Below, in pieces: positions 1 through 9,717 of a DNA stretch of 64,000 nucleotides. The stretch spans positions 310,001 to 374,000 of the forward strand of contig CAWFFO010000006.1 in NCBI GenBank assembly GCA_963815135.1, given 5' to 3'. Source of the stretch: CAIWTU01 sp963815135. Its GTDB lineage: Bacteria > Desulfobacterota > Desulfuromonadia > Geobacterales > Geobacteraceae. Made by a program: the position numbers and the translations under genes. Within the stretch, counting starts at the first letter, position 1. Every line of letters starts with the position of its first letter. Below the pieces are notes generated by a model. That model saw nothing but the letters and a program-made list of their open reading frames with translations, was not told the DNA's origin and did no database searches.

Positions 1-762
1 TTTTTTCTCCGCCCTGAGGATGACTACGAATTCCTCCCCGCCAAAACGAAAAAGGTAGTCGCTTTCCCTGAAGTGATTCTGCATGAGTTGCGACATCAGC
101 AGCAGCACCTCGTCTCCGTACAGATGCCCCCATGAATCGTTGATTCTCTTGAAATTGTCAATGTCCGCCATGCCGAGCCAGTAGCCGACCCTGTCTTCAT
201 CGACACTATTGCGCCGTTCAATCGGAACAGGGTCCGTTGACGGGGCCGACATGCAATGTATCCTGTTGACGATCTCATCGAAAGTCTTCCGGTTGGCCAG
301 GCCGGTCAACTGGTCCCGCTGCGATTCACTCAAAATCTCGTAAAAATTTCGATAAATCTGCAGAAATCCGCTTATTATGTGTGAATCCAGCTTGCTCAGC
401 TCGTTCTCCGCCTGCAGAACAAGAAACACGTCCTGTGCCTTTGTCTGGAGGATATGCCATGCGGTCAGCAGGGCGCCGGATTCGGTCTGCCTGGTGAACG
501 GCTGTTTCGTACTGTACACAAACTCCACTACCGCAGATACGTCTTCCGGAATTGAAATGTCCCCGGTAATAACCTCATACTTCGCTTGCTTGAGATGCAG
601 CCTGTAGCAAGGGTTCCCCCGCCTGTCCAGTTTCAGTATCGAAAGTTCCAATGGTTTCACGAATTCCACAAGCGTCTTCAGCAGGCTGAATTCCATCAGT
701 TCCAGATCTTGTATTGCCGTCAGGTTAACCAGTTTGTCCAGCAGCCTCGGTGTGTTTGTCAT
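1..762 (-). CDS. GGDEF diguanylate cyclase, C-terminus beyond window
   Basis: Reading the minus strand from ATG at 762 gives 254 codons open to the window edge. The first ~150 residues have no recognised family and could be a sensory region. From about residue 165 the protein has a GGDEF domain: DQLTGLANRK, then DIDNFKRINDSWGH with the metal-binding Asp, and the active-site signature as RFGGEEF. A GGEEF signature is compatible with c-di-GMP synthesis from two GTP. No signal peptide or membrane segment is visible, so it is probably cytosolic. The true C-terminus, and any EAL domain after it, cannot be seen. Confidence 0.85.
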   Translation of the reverse strand, partial: MTNTPRLLDKLVNLTAIQDLELMEFSLLKTLVEFVKPLELSILKLDRRGNPCYRLHLKQAKYEVITGDISIPEDVSAVVEFVYSTKQPFTRQTESGALLTAWHILQTKAQDVFLVLQAENELSKLDSHIISGFLQIYRNFYEILSESQRDQLTGLANRKTFDEIVNRIHCMSAPSTDPVPIERRNSVDEDRVGYWLGMADIDNFKRINDSWGHLYGDEVLLLMSQLMQNHFRESDYLFRFGGEEFVVILRAEKK

Positions 763-919
763 ATTGATAACCCTTTTGCGATATGATGGAACATAAGTCT
801 GCCCGTCTGAAGCGGCGCTTATGTGTCTGTGAAATCGCGCTTTGTCTTTTCCTGCCTTTTGCCCGGATCCAAGTCAAATATTATTATCTTATCGGCAATT
901 CCAGGTTTTACTAAAACAA

Positions 920-1069
920 TTATTCAATCAATTTCGTGATCCAATATGTCTGCTTGTGCTGAACCCGTGTCAGTTCCGCAAGACGTTTTTCCGCTTCGGC
1001 GAGGTTATCGTAAGTATCGATGAGAAAGCGGTTGCCGTTGTCGTCCTGACGCCAGAGTTCAAAGCGCAT
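920..1069 (-). CDS. 49-aa conserved-looking small protein
   Basis: Minus-strand ORF of 49 codons beginning MRFELWRQDDNGNRF and ending ITKLIE. It is hydrophilic, with no signal peptide, and is predicted to fold as a small alpha/beta unit (beta-hairpin, then an AEAEKRLAEL helix, then a strand). I recall similar short proteins in Geobacter genomes, but no function is known to me. A G-rich stretch (GGGGGT) about 8 nt upstream of the ATG could serve as ribosome-binding site. It stands alone between the GGDEF gene and a strong terminator. Confidence 0.6.
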   Translation of the reverse strand: MRFELWRQDDNGNRFLIDTYDNLAEAEKRLAELTRVQHKQTYWITKLIE

Positions 1070-1184
1070 GGAAAATACCCCCGACATTTTAAGAGAAGTT
1101 ATCGACAGAGCGCGATATTAGCACAAACTTGCCTGAAATTGCGGTATTTATAAATAGTCGCTCCCGTTCCGGACCGGAAAAGCA

Positions 1185-1227
1185 AAAGCCCCGTCAACAC
1201 CACACGGGTTAGTGTTGACGGGGCTTT
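1185..1227 (-). terminator. Rho-independent terminator after the Spy-like gene
   Basis: A perfect 16-bp inverted repeat (1185-1200 with 1212-1227, 11-nt loop) lies just downstream of the minus-strand stop at 1256. It reads AAAGCCCC...GGGGCTTT and is followed on the minus strand by TTTTGCTTTT. Confidence 0.85.
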
Positions 1228-1255
1228 CGTGCTGCTGTTCGAATGAAGCGGTTTG

Positions 1256-1785
1256 TTATTTTTCCGAACCTTTTTCATGCTGCCATTTTTCGTGATGTTC
1301 ACGGAATTTTTCGAATTTCTGCTGACGTTCCTTCTGCATTGCCTTGAACTTTTCAACCTGTTCGGGGGTCAGAATGGCGCGAATCTGTTTGGCCATGTGT
1401 GCGCGCTGGATCGCCATGTCTCCCTCGACAGCGGCAAGTTTGGCAGCCTGGGCGCGGATGGCGGCCTCATCGGTTTTGTCCGCCTGAACCAGCGTCCTCA
1501 TGGTGCGTTTTTCGGTCAAGAGCCTGTCAAAGATCGGTTTGGCCTGTTCGCGGTTTTGCTTGAAAACTTCCTTGATTTTCACCTTTTGCTGCTCGGAAGA
1601 CGAAGCTTTGCCGCCATTTTCTCGAACCGATGGTGCATGAAGTTATGCCCTTCATGGTGGTGTTTCGCATACTCATGGCAGAATTTTCCGCCCTCATCGG
1701 CCTGTGCGAAATGACTGCCGAAGGCCGTGGCCGAGGCTATGCCTGCAATCAGTGCGATACGGGTAATAGTTTTTTTCATGTTCAT
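1256..1785 (-). pseudogene. Spy/CpxP-like periplasmic protein, one frameshift
   Basis: The first frame (1785 to about 1597) has an N-terminal signal peptide (MNMKKTITRIALIAGIASA, cleavage near FAQA) and a His-rich segment. The second frame (about 1595 to 1256) continues with a charged helical region containing LTPEQ, the LTxxQ motif of the Spy/CpxP family of periplasmic chaperones and envelope-stress proteins. Adding one base after the CTT codon near 1597 would restore L-x-EQQK at the junction, so a single lost base (possibly in a T run) explains the break. SD CAGGAGG precedes the start. Intact length would be about 176 aa, usual for the family. Could be a sequencing indel rather than a dead gene. 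Confidence 0.75.
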
Positions 1786-2037
1786 CCTCCTGAAAGTTGT
1801 TTTTCGATCTATTCAAAGAGACGAAAATTTCATTTCACAGGTTACAAATAAATTAAGTTAGAGAAAATATTTTTTATTTATTACCAAAGATTGCAACGAT
1901 AACTTTTATTTTATCGGTGGAGCATTTTCGGAATTTATAGTCAAAAGGGTAAGAAATTGGATTCTAAAAAACTGTAACCTTTTAACTGTAAATTCCGCCT
2001 ATATAGATAAAAAGATAGAAAAAAGGAGGAGATTAAA

Positions 2038-2229
2038 ATGACAGCGACAGGCAACTGGTTGGAAAGGGTGTTGAAGAGGCTGCCGTTGACTCAGCCTGGA
2101 ACACTGGTTGCGTCGGATGAAGGCGTAGGGGTGTTCCTCGGCGACTGGGCCGGAGGTGACCATGTGTACGGAATCAGGCGCGGCAACAGGGTGCTTCTGG
2201 AAGTTTACCCGACTGGTGTGAAAGAATGA
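2038..2229 (+). CDS. 63-aa orphan small protein
   Basis: Starts at ATG 2038 behind a strong SD (AAAAGGAGGAG, 6-7 nt spacing) and encodes 63 residues. It opens with an amphipathic helix (NWLERVLKRLPL), then a Gly/Val-rich beta part ending EVYPTGVKE. No signal peptide, Cys or membrane segment. The strong RBS, the AT-rich promoter-like DNA upstream and the perfect terminator 90 bp downstream argue for a real monocistronic gene. The sequence pattern (short beta strands with GDxxGGDHVYGIRRG) could suit an SH3-like or KOW-like fold, but that is a guess. Function unknown. Confidence 0.65.
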   Translation: MTATGNWLERVLKRLPLTQPGTLVASDEGVGVFLGDWAGGDHVYGIRRGNRVLLEVYPTGVKE

Positions 2230-2317
2230 ACCAGACCATGGGAGACATATAATCGCCATAAATGTCATCAAATTCGGATAGCTGACAATTTGAAGTTTCG
2301 ATACCGCACGACTTGCC

Positions 2318-2345
2318 AGGCCTTTCATTGTGAAAGGCCTTTTTT
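2318..2345 (+). terminator. Rho-independent terminator after the 63-aa gene
   Basis: Perfect 10-bp stem AGGCCTTTCA/TGAAAGGCCT with a 3-nt loop followed by TTTTT, about 90 bp after the stop at 2229. Confidence 0.85.
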
Positions 2346-2587
2346 ATGGCACTGAACAGCTACAGTCTGGTTCAATGTCGTATTGATAACTCCTGAAAAC
2401 TTATTGCCTGTCCATCATTTTTGTATGAATGCCCGGGAACGGGAAAACAGTCTCTATTTGGCGCAAATGTGTCGTTACAGTGTTGCAATATTGTCCCGTT
2501 AAAATAAAGGAAATTTATTAGTCCAATGGGAAACCCCCCGGCTTTGCCGGGGGACCTCAACAGTTTGACAGTTCCGGGATAAAATGA

Positions 2588-2634
2588 AAGCCTCCCACTG
2601 TGAACCGCTCAAAGTTTACAGAAATAGGAGGCTT
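2588..2634 (+). promoter_or_regulatory. 5' stem-loop that hides the tnpA ribosome-binding site
   Basis: AAGCCTCC (2588-2595) pairs perfectly with GGAGGCTT (2627-2634). The latter contains the AGGAGG Shine-Dalgarno of tnpA, whose TTG start is at 2638. A 5' stem-loop that occludes the SD is established for Salmonella IS200, where it keeps transposase translation very low. The same arrangement is seen here, so the role is inferred by analogy. Confidence 0.7.
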
Positions 2635-2637
2635 CCA

Positions 2638-3070
2638 TTGAACAACGTTGAAAGTTTATGCCATTCTGCGTGGGAGTGCAAGTACCACATAGTTTGGATC
2701 CCAAAATATCCGGCGAAAAGTCCTCTATGGTAATGTTCGTAGACACCTTGGAGAAACGTTTCGCGAATTGGCGCGTCAGCGCGAAAGCATGGTTTTGGAG
2801 GGGCATTTATGCCCCGATCATGTCCATATATACATATCGATACCACCGAAATATGCGGTGGCGCAAGTAGTTGGATATATCAAGGGTAAGAGCGCAATTC
2901 ATATAGCGCGAACCTTTGGCGGCCGAGCCCGAAACTTTGTTGGAGAGAACTTCTGGGCACGAGGCTATTTCGTCTCTACAGTGGGTCGGGACGAACAGGT
3001 GATCCGGGAATATATCCAGCGCCAGGAAGCAGAGGACCGGAGACTCGATCAGCTGAAATTACCGACCTAG
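2638..3070 (+). pseudogene. tnpA: IS200-type Y1 transposase TnpA, one frameshift
   Basis: Translation from TTG 2638 reads through CKYHIVWIPKY, then one extra base (near 2710) shifts the frame and the homology resumes as RRKVLYGNVRRHLGE. With the extra base removed the protein is about 143 aa, the family norm. It has the HUH motif (DHVHIYISIP) and the C-terminal helix with the catalytic Tyr near EYIQRQE. Also typical are KGKSAIHIARTFGG and FWARGYFVSTVGRDE. HUH/Y1 enzymes cut and join single-stranded DNA at the hairpin ends. As written the protein would stop after about 27 codons, so the element is dead unless the extra base is an error. Confidence 0.85.
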
Positions 3071-3332
3071 CCGCCTTCAGGCGGCTCAAGATTTAAATCT
3101 ACCGCTTTGAGCGGTTCACAAAACAAGCCCCCGGCTTTGCCGGGGGTACATGACTAATGATGTGAGTATTCGATATTGTTTGGTTTTGTTATTCATTAGA
3201 AAAATGGTCCGGGACTTGCTAGCTGACAAGGTGCGCAAGTTGAGTGGTTTACTGTAAATCCTTTGATAACAATATTATATACCGTTGAAGCTGATCGTAT
3301 AAATATAAAAATCACCCGGAAAGGTGTGCTAA
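3071..3332. other. Intergenic: right end of the IS200 element, no gene seen
   Basis: Contains the IS right-end hairpin (3128-3146) and then AT-rich DNA leading into the kinase gene. No convincing ORF. TTGATA at 3263 could be part of a promoter but has no well-spaced -10 partner. Confidence 0.5.
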
Positions 3333-6246
3333 ATGGATAAAATGGATGACATTACATTCTCCAGGCTAATTAATATTGAACATGCGCAGCATACAATGGA
3401 CGCGCATTACAAGATTACCGGAGTGCCATCCGCCATTCGGGATTACAATGGGGAACTATTAATAGAAGTAGGCAGGAAGGCACCTGTGCACCCGATTCCA
3501 TCGTGTCCATCCGGTCGCACTCGAATGCTGCCGTGAAAGCGAAGCCGAAATCAAACGACAATTGCCGGACTTTGCCGGGGAATACCTTGATCACAAATGC
3601 TGTAACGGTTTGAGGAAAACCGCCATGCCGATAATTATCGCCGGAGAACATCTGGCCACATTCTACTCGGGACCGTTTTTCTACAGTTGCGATAAACCTG
3701 ATGTCGAATTTTTCCGGATGAAGGCTGAGGAATTCGGGTTTGACTGGCAGAGCTACCTTGAAGCCCTTGGCCGGATCCCGGTATTTGCAAGGGACCGGAT
3801 GAAAGACCTTATGGGATATTATCGCAATATGGCCGGAATGCTGACGGTAATGGGGCTCAAGAACCTGGAACTTGCGAGGGAAATTAAGGAACGGAAAGCT
3901 GTCGAAGAAGCTCTTCGCCGGTCAGAGACCACTTTGCGCAAGATTTTCGAAACCATTCCCGACCAGCTGCATATCATCGACAGGGACTTCCGCCTCCAGC
4001 ATTCGAACCGGCGTGGAGGACATAAATACTCTTCAGGGGATAAATGCAGTCAAAATCCCCATTGCTACGAAGCTTTTTACAAGCGTGACGAACAGTGCGA
4101 AAACTGCCAGGCTCTTGAAGTATTCAAAACCGGCAGGCCTGTGATCAGGGAAAAATTCAATCCGAAATCCGGCTACGTGGAAATCCATTCATATCCGGTA
4201 TTTGACGCTTCCGGTAATGTTACGATGGCAATTGAACATTTGCGCGACATCAGCGAACGAAGGCGGGCGGAGGAAGCGCTCAGGGAGAGCGAGCAGAGAT
4301 TGTACGCTACCATCCAGGGTTCATCAATGCCAATGTTCATGGTGGGAACAGACCGCAAAATTATTTACTGGAATAAGGCCCTCGAAAAACTGAGCGGTAC
4401 TTCTGCTTCGGATGTAATCGGAACAGACCTGGCCTGGGCATCGTTTTATGAAGCAAAGCGTCCTTTGCTGGCCGATCTGCTGGCGGCAGGAAACAGCAGT
4501 TTGATTCTTTACTGGTATCCCGGAAAATTCAGAAAGTCAGGACTTCTCGAAGAGGCCTATGAAGGAGCCGACTATTTTTCCAGATGCAGCGGAGGGGGCA
4601 AATGGCTGCACTTTACTGCTGCGGCGCTCAGGGATACCAAGGGGAACCTGATCGGCGCCATGGAAACCTTTGAAGACGTTACCGAACGGGTGGTGGCCGA
4701 AGAAAAATGGAGAACTCTATACAAAAATCTGCCCGGCGGAAGTTTTACGGTAAATAACCAATACATTATCGAGGATGTAAATGATGTCCTCTGTGCCGTT
4801 ACCGGTTACACGAGGGATGAACTTGTCGGCCGGTTATGCGACGTCATCTGCCCGAAGGGACCCCATCTCTGCCCTATTTTCGACATGGGAAAGGAAAGCA
4901 TAGACAACAACGAGACGGCCGTGAAAGCAAAGGACGGCCGACTGGTGCCGATCATCAAGAGCGCCAGAAGAATACCTGCCGGAGACAGGGAAATCATTGT
5001 CGAAAATTTCCAGGATATTACCGACCGCAAACAGCTCGAAGAACAGCTGCGCCACGCCCAGAAGATGGAGGCCATAGGGCAGCTTGCCGGCGGTGTTGCC
5101 CATGACTTCAACAACATACTAACGGCGATAGTAGGCTATGCCAACCTTATTCAGATGAAGGTTGGCGAGAAAGATAAACTCGGAAAATATGCCGCTCAGA
5201 TAATTGCTTCAGTGGAAAGAGGGGCCAGTCTGACAAGAGGTCTGCTTGCCTTCAGCAGAAGGCATGTCGTGGAACTTAAGCCGATCAATGTGAATAATGT
5301 CATGGAAAAAGCGGAAAGTTTCCTGTCGAGGTTGGTTCCAGAATATATAGACCTTAGTTTTGTCTGCAGCGGAGCCTTTGTTGTGTCCGCCGATTCGATG
5401 CAGGTCGAGCAGGTTATGCTAAATCTCGTCACAAATGCCTGTGATGCCATGCCCGGGGGAGGACGCCTGACCATCCGTACGGAACTGATCGAACTTGATG
5501 ACAAATTCGCTCGGACTTACGGGTATGGTGAGCCGGGAACCTATGTTTGCATCTCGGTCTCGGATACCGGTATCGGCATCGCCAAAAATGTGCGTGAAAG
5601 GATTTTCGAGCCGTTTTATACAACGAAGGATGTCGGAAAGGGCACCGGACTGGGATTGTCCATAGTTTACGGTATCATAAGGCAGCATAACGGCTACATA
5701 AATGTTTACAGCGAACCGGGAGTGGGGACGACTTTCAAGGTCTATCTGCCGGCAATCGGCGGCGAGGCCGATAAGATAGAGTCTTTCGAGTTCATCTTGC
5801 CGTCCGGTGGGTCGGAAACGGTTCTGTTGGCAGAGGATGATCCGATGGTCAGGGATATAGCAAAATCATTGCTGGAAGAGTTCGGATATGGAGTAGTGGA
5901 GGCCGGGAATGGAGTGGAAGCCGTTACGAAGTTCGAGGCAAACAGTGATGCAATAAAACTCCTTATCCTTGATGTTATAATGCCCGGAAAAAACGGCAAG
6001 GAAGTTTATGATGAAATAAAAAAAATACGGCCGGACATGGAGGCCTTGTTCATGAGCGGCTATACGGACGATATCCTGAGCGGAAGAGGCATATTGGAGG
6101 AAAACCTTCATTTTATTTCGAAACCTCTCATGCAGAATGTTTTTCTGCAAAAGGTTCGTGAAATACTGGACAAAAGCGCCGAAGACGGGTCACTGGAGCA
6201 GCAGGAAATTTCGACTGGCGGCCTTCGAAAGTATGTGGCAAATTGA
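3333..6246 (+). pseudogene. PocR-PAS3 hybrid histidine kinase with REC domain, one frameshift
   Basis: ATG 3333 behind GGAAAGG starts a PocR sensory domain (FSRLINIEHAQHTMDAHYKITG...). The frame is lost near 3480-3500 and resumes as CTRFHRVHP, giving about 970 aa in all. Order: PocR (~8-165), three PAS domains (~205-310, 325-450, 460-560) each ending in a D(I/V)(S/T)(E/D)R linker, HisKA with phospho-His in GGVAHDFNNIL (~589), HATPase with N-box NLVTNACDAM and G1 DTGIGI, and a C-terminal receiver with LLAEDDP and phospho-Asp in LILDVIMPG (~878). PocR domains sense small ligands, often diols or similar. No membrane segments, so it is cytosolic. No output protein lies next to it. The single +1 indel is the only defect. 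Confidence 0.85.
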
Positions 6247-6398
6247 AAGAGAAACCGAGAAAGGAAAATGCTGCAGGCAGGAACCGATCTGCAGTCCCGC
6301 AGGATGACGAAAATAACCGGCTGAACTGCGCAATTGAAGTGCCCTTTCTTGAACAGCTTGACGGCCGTGCAATAAGTCTTCCAGGTTTATATCCCGTC

Positions 6399-6418
6399 AT
6401 TCCGGCGAAAGCCGGAAT
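6399..6418. repeat. Short palindromic intergenic repeat, copy 1
   Basis: ATTCCGGC-GAAA-GCCGGAAT, a perfect 8-bp stem with a GAAA tetraloop, followed by CCATT. A second copy is at 8597-8616. It is the only structure I see in the gene-free stretch 6247-6539, which holds no convincing ORF. Confidence 0.75.
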
Positions 6419-6539
6419 CCATTCTTTTCATGCAGCTGCAAAACCCGTGAATCCCGGCATTGCCCTGCAGCAAAAGCTGAGGCGATATGCGGTCACCGCT
6501 GCGGCCGCTTTTCGCATGTCATTCGACTTTTAAAGCCTG

Positions 6540-6986
6540 CTATTTCGTCAACAGCACCGAACATTTCGCTCCGAGCAGTACATGTCGGGCGACACTTCCC
6601 ATGAGGTATTTCGCCAGGCCACTGGAACCGAGAGATGAAATGACGATAAGATCTATGTCCCTCTCTTCCGCCTCCTTCAATATGGCCTGATAGGGGATTC
6701 CCGTTTTAACGTCGGTTTTTACCGAAGCCGGATCTACGCTGGGAAATTTGGCCAGCTGCATCTTCATCCCCTCTCGGACCGATTCGATCATCTGCTCCTG
6801 GAGTTGGCTCCACAAATCTTCACTGATGCAGTAATCGACGGTACATTGCTGGACCGGGTCCTGAACCACATGGAGGAGATAAAGCTCGGCATTGTATTGC
6901 CTTGCAATGTCGAGCGCATTCCTGATGGCCCTGTCCGCATGTTCCGACATGTCTGTGGGCACAAGGATTCGATACGGTTTGAACAT
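6540..6986 (-). CDS. Universal stress protein, UspA family
   Basis: 148 aa from ATG 6986 (MFKPYRILVPTDMSEHAD), preferred over an upstream in-frame start at 7052 because an SD (AAGGAAG, 8 nt) precedes it and the family begins here. The Rossmann-like Usp fold is supported by the N-terminal strand ILVPTDMSE, the mid-protein strand LYLLHVV, and DLIVISSLGSSGLAKYLMGSVARHVL. The last part fits the ATP-binding G-2x-G-9x-G(S/T) motif type, with G(S/L)xA...GSVARHVL. Usp proteins accumulate under stress or growth arrest. Monocistronic; its neighbours are unrelated. Confidence 0.85.
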   Translation of the reverse strand: MFKPYRILVPTDMSEHADRAIRNALDIARQYNAELYLLHVVQDPVQQCTVDYCISEDLWSQLQEQMIESVREGMKMQLAKFPSVDPASVKTDVKTGIPYQAILKEAEERDIDLIVISSLGSSGLAKYLMGSVARHVLLGAKCSVLLTK

Positions 6987-7152
6987 GGAAAAGGCTTCCT
7001 TTCCGTAAAACCTTTGTTGTCTGAAGTTTGGGTATTGTCCGTAAATAGGCATTCCGGGTGCGATCCCCCGTAATGCAATTTACGAACAAAGACTTGATAA
7101 GTTTACACCACTGAAATTACGACGCCACAGCTTCAACTAATTCAGGCAGCTC

Positions 7153-8475
7153 TTATGAATCGGGTATATTCCTCTTCCTTTCCTTTGGAAGATTTATTGT
7201 TCGCTTCGTGGTAACCCGAAAGGTGATTTCGATAATGAAGGCTGTCCCTGCCATGACGAACAGGACCCCGAGCTGACCGGGTGAACTCCTGGCCGTCTGC
7301 CAGAGAAGACTTGCCAGCGCGGCAAGACAAAGCCCGACACCGATCAGCGAAAGCCATCTCCTGCTCTGCGTTTCTTTTGCCATCACCGCGTTGGCGTCGT
7401 TGACTGCCGCAAAGATCAACAGAAAACCGGCGCTGCCCATGGTCGACATGCTGGAAAGATCGACCAGATTGGCGATCAACAGGGTGGCACCCGAGGTGAA
7501 TAACAGACCCTCTATCGGTGTTCCCCAGGCCTTTCGTTCCAACACGGCCGGAAGCTCTCCATCCTTCGCGATGACATAGCTTAGCCGCGCCGCGCCGTAA
7601 ACCGTGGCATTGATGGCGGAAGCAGTCGAAAGCATGGCGGCGATGGCGATCAGGAGGAATCCGGGCTGGCCCAGGAAAGGCCGTGGCCGCCTCGGCCAGT
7701 GCGTAGTCCTTGGCCCGACAATATGGCGACGGGCAGGGTGCCGACCGTCACCGCGGCCACCAGGACGTACAGGACGATCACGAAACCCACGCTCGAATAG
7801 AAGGCGCGAGGCAAGGTCTTGTGCGGGATCCCGCACATCCTGGGCCGTGTTGGCAATCAGCTCGAATCCTTCATAGGCCAGAAAAATGATCATCCCGCCT
7901 GCGACCAGGTTCAGCGGGGGACGCCCATGCCGCCGGCGCCAGCCTGGTCCCGTCGATGCCCCGGATGCCGACGGCAATGAATAGCACCAGAATCAGCCAG
8001 CTTGACGAGCACGATCCAGTCTTCCGCTTCACCGATCAGCCTGGCGTTCAACAGGTTCAGTCCGGTGATGCCGACAACGCTGCGTGATCAGGATATGCTT
8101 CCAGAGCAATTGCGAGCCATGCGGGAAAAACGACGCTCCGTAGCTTCCGAAAGCATAGGCGTACAGCGACAGCATAACGATGTAGCTCATCCAGAGCAGA
8201 ATGTTCATTCCGCCCGTCAGCAGGCCCGGACCGAACGCGCGGTCCAGGAAAGCTACCGTTCCTCCCTGGCTCGGAAAAGTGACGGACAGCCGCGCGTACG
8301 AATAGGAGGTCACGAGGGCGACGATACCCGCGATCAGGAACGCGAGCGGTGCTCCTCCGCGGGTCAGGTCCACAGACAGTCCGAGAACGGCAAAGATGCC
8401 GCCGCCGACCATGCCGCCGATGCCTATCGCCGTAACTTCCCAGTATCCGAGGTTTCTATTTCCGGTTTCACTCAT
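7153..8475 (-). pseudogene. APC-family amino-acid permease, multiple frameshifts
   Basis: From ATG 8475 the protein starts MSETGNRNLGYWEVTAIGIGGMVGGGIFAVLG in short pieces typical of APC amino-acid/polyamine transporters (helix 1 with GGMVGGGIF). Frames change near 8070-8030, 7980, 7860-7800 and 7680. Pieces that continue the family are GMIIFLAYEGFELIANTAQD, then VGFVIVLYVLVAAVTVGTLP, then FLLIAIAAMLSTASAINATV through the C-terminal helices. Total length would be about 440 aa with roughly 12 membrane helices. At least four indels in 1.3 kb make it non-functional as written. It may be true decay, since the neighbouring usp and maf are intact. Confidence 0.8.
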
Positions 8476-8596
8476 ATCATTTCAGCCTGATCTGTTGTTC
8501 GGACTCTCGATAGATAATACCGTAAGGGCAATAAATAACAAAATTTAAGGTAAATATGATGAATTCGCAAAATGTCCTGGAACTCTATTATTCGTT

Positions 8597-8616
8597 ATTC
8601 CGGCGAAAGCCGGAAT
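8597..8616. repeat. Short palindromic intergenic repeat, copy 2
   Basis: Same ATTCCGGC-GAAA-GCCGGAAT palindrome as at 6399-6418, in the 350-bp gap 8476-8827 that has no convincing gene. Confidence 0.75.
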
Positions 8617-8666
8617 CCATAATTTTCAACCAGTTATATAAGTTCTGGACCCCGGCTTTGCGCCAC

Positions 8667-8763
8667 CGCTAACCCGGCCTTCGTAGCCAGTGCACTTCGG
8701 CGGAGTAGGCAGCTAAGGCGACACGCGGTCGCCGGGGTGACGACTTTTTGCGAGACCATCAGA
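8667..8763. repeat. Dispersed 44-bp repeat joined to a solo IS1182-like end
   Basis: 8667-8710 matches the reverse complement of 35077-35120 at about 38 of 44 positions. Immediately after, TTTTGCGAGACCATCA (8747-8762) is the exact reverse complement of the left terminal inverted repeat of the IS1182-like element at 50530. The stretch therefore looks like a non-coding mobile remnant or MITE. No ORF. Confidence 0.6.
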
Positions 8764-8827
8764 TATCCATAAACAAGAAATACAGGTTGTAAGCGTTGTC
8801 AGTGAATAAAGAGGATTGCCGTAATTC

Positions 8828-9424
8828 CTACAGCCAGCTTTCATGAAGCAGCGGATTGATCCCGACCCTGCGCAGCATGGCGGTAAGACTGATGAGCGGC
8901 AGCCCCATGAGGGATGTGTAGTCGCTCCCTTCCATCTTCTCCATGAGGGCGATTCCGAGTCCTTCTATCTTGAAGGAACCGGCGCAGTCCACCGGGTTTT
9001 CCCTGGCAACGTAATCCGCGATCTCGGCTTCCTTCAGGGTCCGCAGGGTAACGGTGAAAGGGACGCAGTCGGTCAGGGTCAAGCCGTTTGCGGCATCGAT
9101 AACTGCCAGCCCGGTGTAGAAGGTATTGACCTTTCCCGACATGTCGCGCAGCTGTTCGCAGGCGCGTTTCGGGGTGCCCGGTTTGCCGATGATACACCCG
9201 CGGCTTTCCAGCACCTGGTCGGAACCGATAATGATGCTGTCGGGATGCCCGGACACTAGCGAGGCCGCCTTGCCCAGTGCCAGCCGCTTGACCAGCTCGA
9301 CAGGTCCCAGGATCGGATCGATCTGCTCCTCAAAGTCCGGCGGGAGCGCAGTAAACGGTATTCCGAGCCTTTCCATCAGGCCGTACCGGTAGGGTGATGT
9401 GGAGGCGAGTATCAGTTTTCTCAT
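8828..9424 (-). CDS. maf: Maf-family nucleoside triphosphate pyrophosphatase
   Basis: 198 aa from ATG 9424 (MRKLILASTSPYRYGLMERLG); an in-frame TTG four codons upstream is less likely. It has the Maf signatures: N-terminal ASTSPxR, the EE after PPDF, the catalytic GSDQ, GKPG and a C-terminal GLPL. Maf proteins hydrolyse non-canonical or modified nucleoside triphosphates, releasing pyrophosphate. The S-P-Y-R motif and length suggest the YceF (7-methyl-GTP) type rather than YhdE, but this is tentative. It lies downstream of mutM on the same strand with a 293-bp gap, so the two may share a DNA/nucleotide-quality theme but are not tightly coupled. Confidence 0.88.
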   Translation of the reverse strand: MRKLILASTSPYRYGLMERLGIPFTALPPDFEEQIDPILGPVELVKRLALGKAASLVSGHPDSIIIGSDQVLESRGCIIGKPGTPKRACEQLRDMSGKVNTFYTGLAVIDAANGLTLTDCVPFTVTLRTLKEAEIADYVARENPVDCAGSFKIEGLGIALMEKMEGSDYTSLMGLPLISLTAMLRRVGINPLLHESWL

Positions 9425-9717
9425 GGGTGTGATCAAAAGACTGCTGTTCGGGTATAGGTGATCAAGTTTTATATCGTGTTACCTGTTCAGCAGCGATCAT
9501 AACACGACATAATCCAGGCGGCAACCGATCCGGCCGGAATCGGCAAAAGTTCCAGTTCTTACTCTGTCTATTAATTGACCCTAATCGATGTGCCCGCGAA
9601 ACTTCACCATTATATCCGGTCGTTAATTCCGTGAATCTTTTTTCCGCCATTGCCGCCGCATTCATAAAGATGGCCATCCCCGTTTTAATCCCCCAGAATC
9701 CAAGTTTCCGGTTATGG
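9425..9717. other. Intergenic mutM-maf gap, no gene seen
   Basis: About 290 bp between the mutM stop and the maf start. I see no ORF with coding character, no repeat shared with other gaps and no clear terminator. Confidence 0.5.

Larger units (their letters stand above)
2530..3150 (+). mobile_element. IS200/IS605-family insertion sequence
   Basis: A single Y1 transposase gene lies between two subterminal hairpins that share the sequence CCCCCGGCTTTGCCGGGGG, at 2535-2553 on the left and 3128-3146 on the right. There are no terminal inverted repeats and no target duplication, as expected for IS200-type elements that move as single strands. Size about 0.62-0.7 kb is typical of an element with tnpA only. 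Exact cleavage sites cannot be fixed by eye, so the ends are approximate. Confidence 0.8.
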
